Of a DNA stretch of 29,893 nt, positions 16,324 to 24,128 are shown piece after piece. Every line of letters begins with the position of its first letter. The stretch's first letter is position 1. The stretch spans positions 1-29,893 of the forward strand of contig JAYWFU010000034.1 of NCBI GenBank assembly GCA_043778625.1. The letters run 5' to 3'. The stretch comes from JACMRI01 sp043778625. Its GTDB lineage: Bacteria; Bacteroidota; Bacteroidia; UBA4408. The notes under the pieces were generated by a model. It had not been told where the DNA came from. It did not search any database and saw only the letters and a program-made list of their open reading frames with translations. A program made the translations under genes and the position numbers.

Positions 16324-16938
16324 ATGAATTTTTTAAAAACAACAATTGCTGTTGCATTTACAGCACTAACATTTACAGCACAGGCGCAAGACAAAGCCAT
16401 GCTTGATGCTTTTAGCCAATCGTACACGCAAGAGGCAGCAGGTAAGTATGATGCAGCAGCAGCAAGTTTGCTAAAGGTATATGATGCCACATCGTACGAA
16501 ACAAATATGCGTCTGGGATGGTTATATCATTTAAGTGCTAAAAGTAAAGAGGCTTTACCCTACTATAAAAAAGCAATATCCTTAATGCCTAATGCTACTG
16601 AACCCCTGTGGGCTATTATTATGCCGCTTGCGGGACTTGAAAACTGGGTAGAAGTGGAACAACACTATTTAGCAATTTTAAAATTTGATGCCAATAACTC
16701 TGTAGCTAACTACCTATTAGGATTAGTGTACTACTACCGAAAAGATTATGTAAAAGCTAAAAAATATTTTGATATATCGATTAATCTCTATCCGTTCGAT
16801 TACAACAATATGTTAATGAGTGGGTGGAATAATTATTTTTTAGGGAACAAAAATGAAGCCCGTATATTATTTAGCAAAACATTATTATTCAATCCTAAAG
16901 ATGCCTCAGCGCAAGAAGGGATGAGACTAACTAAGTAA
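16324..16938 (+). CDS. Exported TPR protein, second copy
   Basis: 204 residues, alignable without gaps to the preceding gene product; I count about 36 differences, or roughly 82% identity. Signal peptide MNFLKTTIAVAFTALTFTAQAQ and the same TPR layout. Differences cluster in residues 69-104 (YAGAKSKDALAYY against HLSAKSKEALPYY, and the ITPLST/IMPLAG segment), while the third TPR pair is almost unchanged. Both copies are full length with intact signals, so this is a recent tandem duplication kept under selection rather than a pseudogene. Unlike the first copy it does not overlap its upstream neighbour; the 122 bases between hold no promoter or terminator I can support. Confidence 0.87.
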   Translation: MNFLKTTIAVAFTALTFTAQAQDKAMLDAFSQSYTQEAAGKYDAAAASLLKVYDATSYETNMRLGWLYHLSAKSKEALPYYKKAISLMPNATEPLWAIIMPLAGLENWVEVEQHYLAILKFDANNSVANYLLGLVYYYRKDYVKAKKYFDISINLYPFDYNNMLMSGWNNYFLGNKNEARILFSKTLLFNPKDASAQEGMRLTK

Positions 16939-16973
16939 TTGTAAATCCTCCTAATTAACCAAATAATTAATAC

Positions 16974-17441
16974 ATGAAGCCATCATTCGACGATATATAC
17001 ATGAATCTAGCGCAAAGCCTTGCTTTGCGTTCGCACTGTGTTAAAGCCCAAGTAGGCGCAGTACTCACTAAAGATTCTCGTGTGGTATCATTAGGCTACA
17101 ATGGCCCACCAGCTGGTACCCACAACTGCGACGAACAGTGGCCTACCGAAGGTTGCCCACGTGATAGTAAGGGGAGTTGCTCATTGGCGTTGCATGCTGA
17201 GCAAAACGCTATATTATATGCCGCCAAAAACAATGTGGAAATTAGTGGCTCAACGCTTTACGTAACACTATCGCCTTGCATATCGTGTGCCCGAGTAATA
17301 TTTACCACAGGTATTAAACGTGTTATTTATTTAAAATCCTATGCTGATTACAAAGGGTTGAAAGCCGATGAGGGAGTTGATTTTTTGCTAAAGTTTGGTA
17401 TTGATGTAAGCCGCTACACAGGCAATATTAATGCGGTGTAA
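16974..17441 (+). CDS. Deoxycytidylate (dCMP) deaminase-family protein
   Basis: 155 residues, a complete zinc cytidine-deaminase-like domain. HAEQNAI (residues 74-80) supplies a zinc ligand and the catalytic Glu76; PCISCA (101-106) gives the two zinc cysteines. The N-terminal block LRSHCVKAQVGAVLTKDSRV with the GYNGPPAGTHNC loop (41-52) and the Cys-rich insert around residues 52-69 are those of dCMP deaminases/ComEB proteins, which convert dCMP to dUMP for thymidylate synthesis. It is the last gene of the plus-strand run, 35 bases after the second TPR gene, and converges on the methyltransferase gene; a connection with the envelope genes is not evident. Confidence 0.93.
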   Translation: MKPSFDDIYMNLAQSLALRSHCVKAQVGAVLTKDSRVVSLGYNGPPAGTHNCDEQWPTEGCPRDSKGSCSLALHAEQNAILYAAKNNVEISGSTLYVTLSPCISCARVIFTTGIKRVIYLKSYADYKGLKADEGVDFLLKFGIDVSRYTGNINAV

Positions 17442-17469
17442 GGCTGTTAATTAATGGTTAAAAAACGGT

Positions 17470-18381
17470 TTAGTTTTTTTGTAGCCATACCGTCATTTGC
17501 AAGCCCGTGTTAGTATATTTCATTATGGGTTTAATAATAAAATCAAAAATGCGTGGCATAAATGTTTCGCATACATGATGCTCAATTAACACTACTTTAT
17601 AATTGTGCAATTGAGCATGAGCTATGAATGATTGAGTTCCAAATTCGTATAAATGGAACGGGGAGTGCATTGGGCTTAAATTCCCTACGTAATCAGTAAG
17701 GCGCAGTTTGTAAATTAAATTTATCAATTTATTAGTAAGCCAATTACTCGACGGTACTTCAATGTGTATAATTCCATTAGGCTTTAACCACGTAAGTGCC
17801 TTTGTTATTGCTTCCGAAGGATTGTACAAATGCTCTAGCACTGCGCCAAATGTTATAAAGTCAAATTCATTGAACGGATAATTTACTTCTTCAAGCATTC
17901 CTAGTTTTAATTTATCAGGCGATAATTTCATTTTTGAAATAGCCCTTTCATAAAACGGTAACGAGGGTTCAAAACCATAGGCGTCAAACCCCGCACTAGT
18001 TAAGGCTAACATGGCTTTGCCTAATCCTGCACCTACGTCTAACGATTTCATACCCTGCTTTATTTCCAATATTTTTTTTAGTGTATTTATTTCAGTTTTA
18101 AAATCATTTTCGGAAGGTACAAAGTAATTTTCTTTCCAATAGTCTTCGGGAGGTACGCCATAATGTTGTTGTATATTAAACGGTACAGGTTGCGGATTAC
18201 TAAATATAAGCCCACAATTAGTACATTGCACTACTGTAGTGGTAATTCCTATTTTGTTTTTGGGATTAAAACCCTGTGGTTGATTAAGCCGCTTGCCCAT
18301 TATTGTGTGCGCTTTATTATTAGCGTTACACATCGTGCAATTATCAATATAATTAAAATAATAGTGTAGTTGTGTTTTCAT
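17470..18381 (-). CDS. Class I SAM-dependent methyltransferase with N-terminal zinc-ribbon-like segment
   Basis: 303 residues. The N-terminus has two CxxC pairs (Cys15/Cys18 and Cys53/Cys56) flanking a basic stretch, then GLIFSNPQP, the usual lead-in of methyltransferases found in surface-polysaccharide loci. The Rossmann-fold domain has motif I LDVGAGLGKA (114-123), the acidic strand end YGFEPS (135-140), the post-motif FITFGAVLEHLYNP with the HL pair, and KPNGIIHIEVPS. Hence it is a Methyltransf_23-type enzyme using S-adenosylmethionine; the acceptor is likely a sugar or sugar nucleotide but this is inferred from context (a GT4 gene lies two genes upstream). It lies 16 bases after the ABC ATPase gene and converges on the dCMP deaminase gene. 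Confidence 0.88.
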   Translation of the reverse strand: MKTQLHYYFNYIDNCTMCNANNKAHTIMGKRLNQPQGFNPKNKIGITTTVVQCTNCGLIFSNPQPVPFNIQQHYGVPPEDYWKENYFVPSENDFKTEINTLKKILEIKQGMKSLDVGAGLGKAMLALTSAGFDAYGFEPSLPFYERAISKMKLSPDKLKLGMLEEVNYPFNEFDFITFGAVLEHLYNPSEAITKALTWLKPNGIIHIEVPSSNWLTNKLINLIYKLRLTDYVGNLSPMHSPFHLYEFGTQSFIAHAQLHNYKVVLIEHHVCETFMPRIFDFIIKPIMKYTNTGLQMTVWLQKN

Positions 18382-18397
18382 ACAAAAGGGGCAAATA

Positions 18398-19024
18398 CTA
18401 TTTTTTATAATCGTTAATATTAATTATTTGCTCACACATAAATAACTCGCTAGGTACGGAGTTACTTGCCACTACTACTAATCGGTTAGTGGCGTAGTGC
18501 TGCAATTGCTCTTGAAACCAAGCGGTATTTTGAGCATCGAGATTGGACGTAGGTTCATCTAACAACAACACTGGCATGTTACTATATAAAGCTAGAGCAA
18601 GTTTTACACGTTGTTTCATTCCGCTACTGTAATAACGTATGGCTTTGTGTTGTTGTTTTTTTAAATTTAATTTATCAATAATTACGTCAGTAGTTAAGCC
18701 ACTATAAAAAGGTTTAATAGTAGCGTGAAACTGTAATAATTCAGTAACCGAATACTCCTCAAACAGCTGCAAATAGGGCGATGCAAACGAATAGTAACTA
18801 TGCCAAGCGTTAGCATTGCACACTTGGTTGTGTTGCGTAAATAGGCACTCGCCTTGGCTCAATAATAATTGCGAAGTAAGTACCTGCAATAAGGTAGATT
18901 TTCCGCTACCATTATTACCAATTATACCATAGGCTTTGCCTTGTTCAAAGGTTTGATTAATGTGGTTAAATATCCAATCGTTATTAAACTTGCGCCCTGC
19001 GTTAGTAAGTGTTATAGTAATCAT
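18398..19024 (-). CDS. Orphan ABC transporter ATP-binding protein
   Basis: 208 residues, a bare nucleotide-binding domain. Walker A GNNGSGKST (36-44), signature YSSGMKQRV (132-140) and Walker B VLLLDEPTSNLD (152-163) with catalytic Glu157 are intact. The switch (H-loop) region reads VVVASNSVPSE (183-193), with Ser/Asn where a His normally contacts the gamma-phosphate. No permease gene is adjacent: upstream (18 bases) is a GT4 glycosyltransferase, downstream a methyltransferase. Compact domains of this kind pair with an unlinked membrane subunit or serve polysaccharide or CcmA-like exporters; which one is unknown. Cotranscription with the two flanking genes is likely. Confidence 0.9.
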   Translation of the reverse strand: MITITLTNAGRKFNNDWIFNHINQTFEQGKAYGIIGNNGSGKSTLLQVLTSQLLLSQGECLFTQHNQVCNANAWHSYYSFASPYLQLFEEYSVTELLQFHATIKPFYSGLTTDVIIDKLNLKKQQHKAIRYYSSGMKQRVKLALALYSNMPVLLLDEPTSNLDAQNTAWFQEQLQHYATNRLVVVASNSVPSELFMCEQIININDYKK

Positions 19025-19042
19025 AGTACGCTAGGTGCTTAG

Positions 19043-20119
19043 TTAGTTAGTTAAAGGTTGTAGCATGTGCATTACTTTATTGGCCCAATGTGTGGGCGTG
19101 TAATTATTAGCTAATACATTGCTTTTCGCCCCCATTAATTGTAGTTGCTCGTTAGAAAGTTGGGTAAAATTGTACAGCATAGTTTTAAGCGCAAGCACAT
19201 TATTTGCCGCTACCTCAACACCATTAGTGGTGGTTAAAAATAGTTCGTTAGCACCAACTTCGGTACTAAGTAATAACGGAAATCCAGCAGCCGCAAACTC
19301 ATGCACCACTACGCCCCAAGGCTCTACAAGGCTAGGTAGTACAAACACATCAGCATCATTAAGTATGGTTTGAAGTTGGTGTGGTTGTACAAAACCAAAA
19401 TGTTTAATACGTGGATGGGCGTAAGGCGCAATAGGGCCAGTGCCTACACACCAAAGTTCCCAGTTAATGCTTGGGTGCTCAGCGCACAATTGCGCAAAGG
19501 CTTGCCACAATTGTTCAATACCCTTATAGCCTACGTACCTGCCCGAATACACAAAGCGTTTAACGGTTTTGCTACGTTTATACTCCTGTTGTTGTTGGTA
19601 TAGGTTATTAAAATAAGTAACATCGGCGGCATATACTCCTAGTTGTATTTGTGGTGTGGCAAACCCCATTTTTAGTGCTAATAACTGTTGTTGCTGCCCT
19701 GCTACAAAAGCATAATTAAAGTAGGGCGTAATGTGCAATTGAGCGTATACACTGCCTAGGCGTTGCTTAATTGTTCCTGTCCATTTATTATCAAAACATA
19801 ATACTGAATTAATATGCGCTAACTTTCGCACTACGTGCAAATATTTTTTGTTGCTCCAACCTGCACAATAAATAAGCTGTGGGTTTAGCGTACTAACGGC
19901 TTGCAATAATTCGTCGGCACTGTAATCGCTCTCGTTATACAAGTGCAGTTGTGGCGTATTGACTGTATTAAATTCAAATGGAGCCTCGTTATTAACGTCT
20001 AACCTAAACACATGCACCGTTACATTGTGTGTAGCAATAAGCGTTTGCAAGCACGTAAGCGTATAGCCCGCAAGCTCAGTGTACAGTACTACAATAGTGG
20101 TGTGGTTAGGAGTATTCAT
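19043..20119 (-). CDS. Glycosyltransferase family 4 protein
   Basis: 358 residues with the GT-B architecture. The C-terminal nucleotide-sugar half is clear: FVYSGRYVGYKGIEQLWQAF (189-208), WCVGTGP (223-229), HFGFVQPHQL, ADVFVLPSLVEPWGVVVHEF (256-275) with the E-x7-E-type donor-binding pattern, and GFPLLLSTEVGANEL. The N-terminal acceptor half (1-170) is divergent, as usual. It is a cytoplasmic retaining glycosyltransferase of a polysaccharide, glycolipid or glycoprotein pathway; donor and acceptor are unknown. It ends 18 bases before the ABC ATPase gene, and its start lies four bases after the PD-(D/E)XK gene stop, so all are probably one transcript. Confidence 0.92.
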   Translation of the reverse strand: MNTPNHTTIVVLYTELAGYTLTCLQTLIATHNVTVHVFRLDVNNEAPFEFNTVNTPQLHLYNESDYSADELLQAVSTLNPQLIYCAGWSNKKYLHVVRKLAHINSVLCFDNKWTGTIKQRLGSVYAQLHITPYFNYAFVAGQQQQLLALKMGFATPQIQLGVYAADVTYFNNLYQQQQEYKRSKTVKRFVYSGRYVGYKGIEQLWQAFAQLCAEHPSINWELWCVGTGPIAPYAHPRIKHFGFVQPHQLQTILNDADVFVLPSLVEPWGVVVHEFAAAGFPLLLSTEVGANELFLTTTNGVEVAANNVLALKTMLYNFTQLSNEQLQLMGAKSNVLANNYTPTHWANKVMHMLQPLTN

Positions 20120-20123
20120 TTAG

Positions 20124-20813
20124 TTAAAATTTCATACTCGCCCACTCCGTTTTAACACCGCCTTTAACTTGCTCCACACCTTTGTATTGCATTATCCAAA
20201 GGGCTTGCGGGGCTTGTTCTATCACTTCTTTAGTACAACTCAAACACAGTACTATAAATTGTTTAGTTAAATGTCCGTATTCTGGTGCTTGCTCTTCGAG
20301 CCTTATTTTTATTTTTTCAATTTGGTCGTAATCTTCTATTTTTAGTTGATTTTTAACTTCTACTACATAGGCAGTGGTGGCGTTGTAGCCAATTAGGTCA
20401 ATTTCTAAACTTCGGTTTTTGTCCCAATAGCGTTTAAATTTTTGCACAAAAGTAGTTACACCATACGTAGTTTTTAAAAACTGTACTAAGTAATTAACTC
20501 CCAGCTGTTCCACATGGCTCCCCCAATGGTTACTATGCGCACCTAATATAGCATTGGTAGTAGTTATTTGCTGCTGAAACACCGCATTAGCCCCTTGCAG
20601 TTGTTGCAAATAAAACAAGCAATGTTCCTTAAAAGCTTCGTCATCCATGGTGGCTACAAACGGTTTAATGTTTTGCTTATAGTCGCGCACAAGTTGTGCG
20701 TACTGTGTACCCACTGCTACCACGTGTGTGGAGTGATGTAAGCATACCTCACGGTGCAATTGACTAAATTGATTAAGTTCGTTAAAAAATAATTCTTGCT
20801 CAGGAATTTTCAT
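20124..20813 (-). CDS. PD-(D/E)XK nuclease-superfamily protein (DUF3782-like)
   Basis: 229 residues. The N-terminal 95 residues are helical and polar, with a coiled-coil-like stretch. The C-terminal half contains the nuclease core: SHVEQLGVNYLVQFLK (99-114, with Glu102 in the first helix), SLEIDLIGYN with Asp139, and AYVVEVKNQL with Glu152 and Lys154, the D...E-x-K metal site. The order helix-Glu, Asp, E-V-K is that of restriction-endonuclease-like proteins, and the overall layout recalls DUF3782-type proteins. No methylase or helicase partner is near, so a restriction system is unlikely; a repair or housekeeping nuclease, or an inactive relative, is possible. Gene order suggests cotranscription with the GT4 gene downstream. 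Confidence 0.7.
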   Translation of the reverse strand: MKIPEQELFFNELNQFSQLHREVCLHHSTHVVAVGTQYAQLVRDYKQNIKPFVATMDDEAFKEHCLFYLQQLQGANAVFQQQITTTNAILGAHSNHWGSHVEQLGVNYLVQFLKTTYGVTTFVQKFKRYWDKNRSLEIDLIGYNATTAYVVEVKNQLKIEDYDQIEKIKIRLEEQAPEYGHLTKQFIVLCLSCTKEVIEQAPQALWIMQYKGVEQVKGGVKTEWASMKF

Positions 20814-20861
20814 GAGTTATGCAACGTGGATTAAAGTAATAAGATAACACATAAAAGTAGC

Positions 20862-20889
20862 AAATACTAGCATTATAGCCCTAGTATTT
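20862..20889 (-). terminator. Possible weak terminator after the 215-residue hypothetical gene
   Basis: AAATACTAG (20862-20870) is the exact reverse complement of CTAGTATTT (20881-20889), with a 10-base loop. It lies about 50 bases past the hypothetical gene's stop in the gap before the nuclease-like gene. The stem is AT-rich and no clean T-run follows, so function is unsure. Confidence 0.35.
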
Positions 20890-20935
20890 TTAAGTTTTGC
20901 CCAGCAATACGCTACATTTACAGTTCCTGTCTGTT

Positions 20936-21583
20936 TTACTTTTCTGTTTTATTTAAATAATCACTCCATTTCCGTTTTATAATTTTTTCAAACTTATCAA
21001 TTGTGTTTTGTTGTGTTTTTGAACAACTTTTACAATTTGTTTTCAGTTTTTTAGTGTAATCATTAATTATTAGTTTGTCATATTCTACCTCTCTAATAAT
21101 CAAAAACTCAGAAATTACTATGTCTGCCCAAATATATAAATCATAGTCGTTAAAACATTGTTTCTTATCAAAATAAGAAACAAAATTTTCAGTATTGTTT
21201 TCTATAAATTCTTTGCCAAAATTGGCAAGTCCCTCTGAATATGATCCGTCGGCACCTTTGTATGAGTTTGTGATAACTCTAAAATAAAACGCCCTCTTTT
21301 GAAAATCTGTACTTTTTAGATTACCAAAATATGAAAGTGGTTCTTCTGAGAGTTTAGCTTTATTATTATAAAGTTCAATAGCTAGCTTAGGTGTTTTTTC
21401 GTTATTTAAAAATTTGTCAAAATTACAAGGTATCATTGTATTCAGACTATCGTCTTTTGCCAAGATTATATACCTAGTACTTTTTAACCCATCTGCAAAA
21501 TTTAAAAGCCCTACTGTATACAATATACAAAGTACAATTAAAATTCCCAAAAAAATTTTACTAATTGGTTTCAAATTTTTCAT
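20936..21583 (-). CDS. Hypothetical membrane-anchored protein
   Basis: 215 residues I do not recognise. The N-terminus MKNLKPISK is followed by one strong hydrophobic segment (about residues 10-30), best read as a signal anchor with the rest outside the cytoplasm, though an uncleaved signal peptide is possible. The remainder is polar and Lys/Asn/Asp-rich with Cys53, Cys143, Cys183 and Cys186; the last pair is a CKSC motif that could bind metal or form a disulfide. The base composition is richer in A/T than the neighbours, resembling the FRG gene, which suggests later acquisition or relaxed selection. It is separated by 57 bases from the homogentisate dioxygenase gene upstream and 122 bases from the nuclease-like gene downstream. 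No function is proposed. Confidence 0.65.
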   Translation of the reverse strand: MKNLKPISKIFLGILIVLCILYTVGLLNFADGLKSTRYIILAKDDSLNTMIPCNFDKFLNNEKTPKLAIELYNNKAKLSEEPLSYFGNLKSTDFQKRAFYFRVITNSYKGADGSYSEGLANFGKEFIENNTENFVSYFDKKQCFNDYDLYIWADIVISEFLIIREVEYDKLIINDYTKKLKTNCKSCSKTQQNTIDKFEKIIKRKWSDYLNKTEK

Positions 21584-21640
21584 TGCCTAGTATTTTTCAT
21601 AATTACATTTAACTCCACAACACCAATAACCACAACTATT

Positions 21641-22801
21641 TTAGTCCTCCGCCCAGCTTCTCCAATACTTGCCATCGTCTATTTTCATGGCTTCTTCGGT
21701 TATCATTAGTGGTTTAAAAGTATCTACCATTACGGCTAGTTCCTGCGTATCTTTTTTGCCTATACTACGCTCGTAAGCACCAGGGTGTGGGCCGTGCGGT
21801 ATACCACCTGGGTGCAAGGTCATTTGCCCTGCTTCAATATCGTTGCGGCTCATAAAATCGCCATCAACATAATACAACAACTCTTCGCTATCAATATTAC
21901 TGTGGTTATACGGTGCAGGTATACTCAACGGATGATAATCATACACACGGGGGCAAAACGAGCAAATAACAAAGTTATGCGCCTCAAAAGTTTGGTGCAC
22001 TGGTGGCGGTTGATGCACACGCCCCGTTATAGGTTCAAAGTTATGAATACTAAATGCCCAAGGATAGTTAAAACCGTCCCAGCCCACTACATCAAACGGA
22101 TGCGAACCATACACATATTCGTGTAATATGCCTTGTTTTTTTATTTTTATAGTAAAATCGCCTTTCTCGTCGTGGGTTTCCAAGGCTGATGGGCGTTTAA
22201 TATCTCGTTCGCAAAACGGCGAATGCTCTAGCAATTGCCCAAACTCGTTGCGGTAGCGTTTAGGCGTGTATATGGGCGAAAACGATTCTACATAAAACAA
22301 TTTATTATCCCCCGTATCAAACGTAATTTGATAAATAATTCCTCGCGGTATTATTAAATAATCGCCGTACTCAAAAGGGATATTCCCCATCATTGTGCGT
22401 AGTGTACCTGTGCCTCGGTGTACAAATAACATCTCGTCGGCATCAGCATTTTTATAATAATAACTGGTTAGTGATTCTTGCGGAGCGGCTACGCCTATGT
22501 GCAAGTCAGCGTTAACTAATAAGGTTTTGCGGCTGTGTAAAAAATCTTTTTCGGGTGGCACATCAAAACCTTTTAACCGCAGCGACTTCATGTTTTTAGC
22601 CACCGCAATTTTAGGGTTCACATCAATACTTTGGTTAATTTGCTTAACAATAGTAGGCCGATGCGTGTGGTATAACAACGACGAAAAGCCGTGAAACCCT
22701 TCAGTACCAAACAATTGTTCGTAGTACAAATTATTATCAGGCTTACGAAACTGTGTGTGGCGTTTGGCAGGAATACTGCCTAGTGTGTGATAAATGGGCA
22801 T
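21641..22801 (-). CDS. hmgA: Homogentisate 1,2-dioxygenase
   Basis: 386 residues, the short form seen in Bacteroidota (human enzyme about 445). It opens the ring of homogentisate to maleylacetoacetate in tyrosine/phenylalanine breakdown. The cupin core holds the Fe(II) ligands: PYNHSNIDSEE gives His300 and Glu306, GIPHGPHPGAYE gives His336; PPPVHQ supplies the active-site base His269. Other matching blocks are MLFVHRGTG (124-132), GDYLIIPRG (146-154) and WDGFNYPW (241-248). No other gene of the pathway (hppD, fahA, maiA) is present, so the pathway is dispersed or the context has been rearranged. The nearest upstream gene, a MacB-type ATPase, ends 73 bases away; I see no convincing promoter in that gap. 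Confidence 0.95.
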   Translation of the reverse strand: MPIYHTLGSIPAKRHTQFRKPDNNLYYEQLFGTEGFHGFSSLLYHTHRPTIVKQINQSIDVNPKIAVAKNMKSLRLKGFDVPPEKDFLHSRKTLLVNADLHIGVAAPQESLTSYYYKNADADEMLFVHRGTGTLRTMMGNIPFEYGDYLIIPRGIIYQITFDTGDNKLFYVESFSPIYTPKRYRNEFGQLLEHSPFCERDIKRPSALETHDEKGDFTIKIKKQGILHEYVYGSHPFDVVGWDGFNYPWAFSIHNFEPITGRVHQPPPVHQTFEAHNFVICSFCPRVYDYHPLSIPAPYNHSNIDSEELLYYVDGDFMSRNDIEAGQMTLHPGGIPHGPHPGAYERSIGKKDTQELAVMVDTFKPLMITEEAMKIDDGKYWRSWAED

Positions 22802-22874
22802 TGGTTAATGATTAATTATTAATGATGGTAGTTAAGTAGGTACAATGACCTTGTTGAAATAGCTGTATTTTAAT

Positions 22875-23588
22875 TTAGACCCTATCTTCTACTGTAGTTA
22901 TTTTAGTATTGGCTACGTCGGTTTCTACCACACCATCACGCAGGCGTATAATACGATGGGCGTGTAGGGCTATGTCTTCCTCGTGGGTTACTACTATTAT
23001 GGTATTGCCTTTGGCGTGTATGTTTTGTAACAGTGCCATAATTTCAATGCTGGTTTTGGTATCCAAATTCCCAGTAGGTTCGTCGGCCAATATTATACTT
23101 GGGTTATTAACCAATGCACGTGCTATGGCTACACGTTGGCGTTGCCCTCCGCTAAGTTCGTTGGGCTTGTGCTGCATACGGTTAGCAAGGTTTACGTTAG
23201 TTAAGGCTAGTTGCGCCATTTGTATACGAGCTTCTTTTTTGTAACCTGCGTAAATTAGCGGTAGCATTACATTTTCGAGTGTGGTGGCACGGGGCAATAG
23301 GTTAAATGTTTGAAACACAAAGCCAATTTCCTTATTGCGCACTTCGGCCAATTGGTTATCGGTCATTTTACTTACCTCTTTACCATTCAACCAATATTCG
23401 CCATTGGTGGGTGAGTCCAAGCAACCCAATATATTCATTAACGTAGATTTCCCTGACCCTGATGGCCCCATCAACGCCACGTATTCGCCCTTGGCTATGG
23501 TTATACTTATAGTTTTAAGGGCGTCAATAATTTCGTCGCCAATGGTATAGCGTTTACTTATATTGGTAATAGTTATTAGAGCTTGCAT
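22875..23588 (-). CDS. ABC transporter ATP-binding protein, MacB/LolD type
   Basis: 237 residues. Walker A GPSGSGKST, the Q-loop in FVFQTFNLLPRATTLENV, signature LSGGQRQRVAIARAL, Walker B ILADEPTGNLD and the switch His in VVTHEED are all intact. The Q-loop context FQTFNLLPRATTLENVMLPL and the TGNLD box are typical of the MacB/LolD/FtsE-like group that drives mechanotransmission or lipoprotein/antibiotic export rather than solute import. The partner permease is not adjacent: the upstream gene, seven bases away, is a DUF4442 protein and downstream is hmgA. In Bacteroidota the matching MacB-like permease is often elsewhere. Cotranscription with DUF4442 is very likely. Confidence 0.95.
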   Translation of the reverse strand: MQALITITNISKRYTIGDEIIDALKTISITIAKGEYVALMGPSGSGKSTLMNILGCLDSPTNGEYWLNGKEVSKMTDNQLAEVRNKEIGFVFQTFNLLPRATTLENVMLPLIYAGYKKEARIQMAQLALTNVNLANRMQHKPNELSGGQRQRVAIARALVNNPSIILADEPTGNLDTKTSIEIMALLQNIHAKGNTIIVVTHEEDIALHAHRIIRLRDGVVETDVANTKITTVEDRV

Positions 23589-23595
23589 GGCTAGG

Positions 23596-24102
23596 TTATA
23601 CCTTAGTTTTTACTTTACTCCACTCTTTTATTTGCCAAGTTATGTAGCCAGTGCAAATATGATTTTGAGCTTCGTCCACTATTTTTACTTCGCACGTAGT
23701 TTCGGTTACGCCTGTGGTACTTAATGTTTGTTTTAAAGTAGCTAAATAATCTTCAGTTATTTCAAACTGCGCATACACATTGGTTTTAGCTTGGTACACA
23801 TAATCTACTTTTAATGTTTTGAGTATTAAGCGATATTGGCGAGAATCTAAATTAGTAATTAACAAAAAACCCGTGCAATACTCACACAACGTAGCAAGCA
23901 AGCAGGCATGTATTCCGTTTAAGTGATTTTTGTTAAACCGAGTGTACTTGGCTTTAACTGCAATGCGGTGTTGTGTAAGCTCAGTAATACGTAAGCGATG
24001 CGGCTTGTTAAACGGTATAGTACGTGCGCTAACAATATTAAGCAACGCTAGGTAAAATGCCGAGGTACGTGCTTTTTGTATAATAGTATCGAAGTTGAGC
24101 AT
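23596..24102 (-). CDS. DUF4442 hotdog-fold putative thioesterase
   Basis: 168 residues, cytoplasmic, no signal. The pattern of a single hotdog domain is visible: the long first helix (ARTSAFYLALLNIVSARTIP), NKPHRLRITELTQHRIAVKA, then the central helix after NHLNGIHACLLATLCEYCTG (residues 59-78), where N-x-x-G-x-x-H-A is the family's active-site-like motif, and strands KTLKVDYVYQAKTNVYAQFE. DUF4442 proteins are thought to act on acyl-CoA or acyl-ACP thioesters, mostly by homology. The gene runs into the MacB-type ATPase with a seven-base gap. Upstream is the cold-shock terminator, so it probably has its own promoter. Confidence 0.85.
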   Translation of the reverse strand: MLNFDTIIQKARTSAFYLALLNIVSARTIPFNKPHRLRITELTQHRIAVKAKYTRFNKNHLNGIHACLLATLCEYCTGFLLITNLDSRQYRLILKTLKVDYVYQAKTNVYAQFEITEDYLATLKQTLSTTGVTETTCEVKIVDEAQNHICTGYITWQIKEWSKVKTKV

Positions 24103-24128
24103 AGGGCTAATGTATTAAATAGATAGGG

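Noticed and set aside
17460..17479. AAAAAAC / GTTTTTT hairpin at the convergent end of the deaminase and methyltransferase genes
   Set aside because: Almost pure A-T stem that overlaps the methyltransferase stop codon; too weak to call a terminator.
20124..20813. Restriction-modification system around the nuclease-like gene
   Set aside because: The only methyltransferases nearby have no DNA-methylase motifs and lie within glycan gene clusters.
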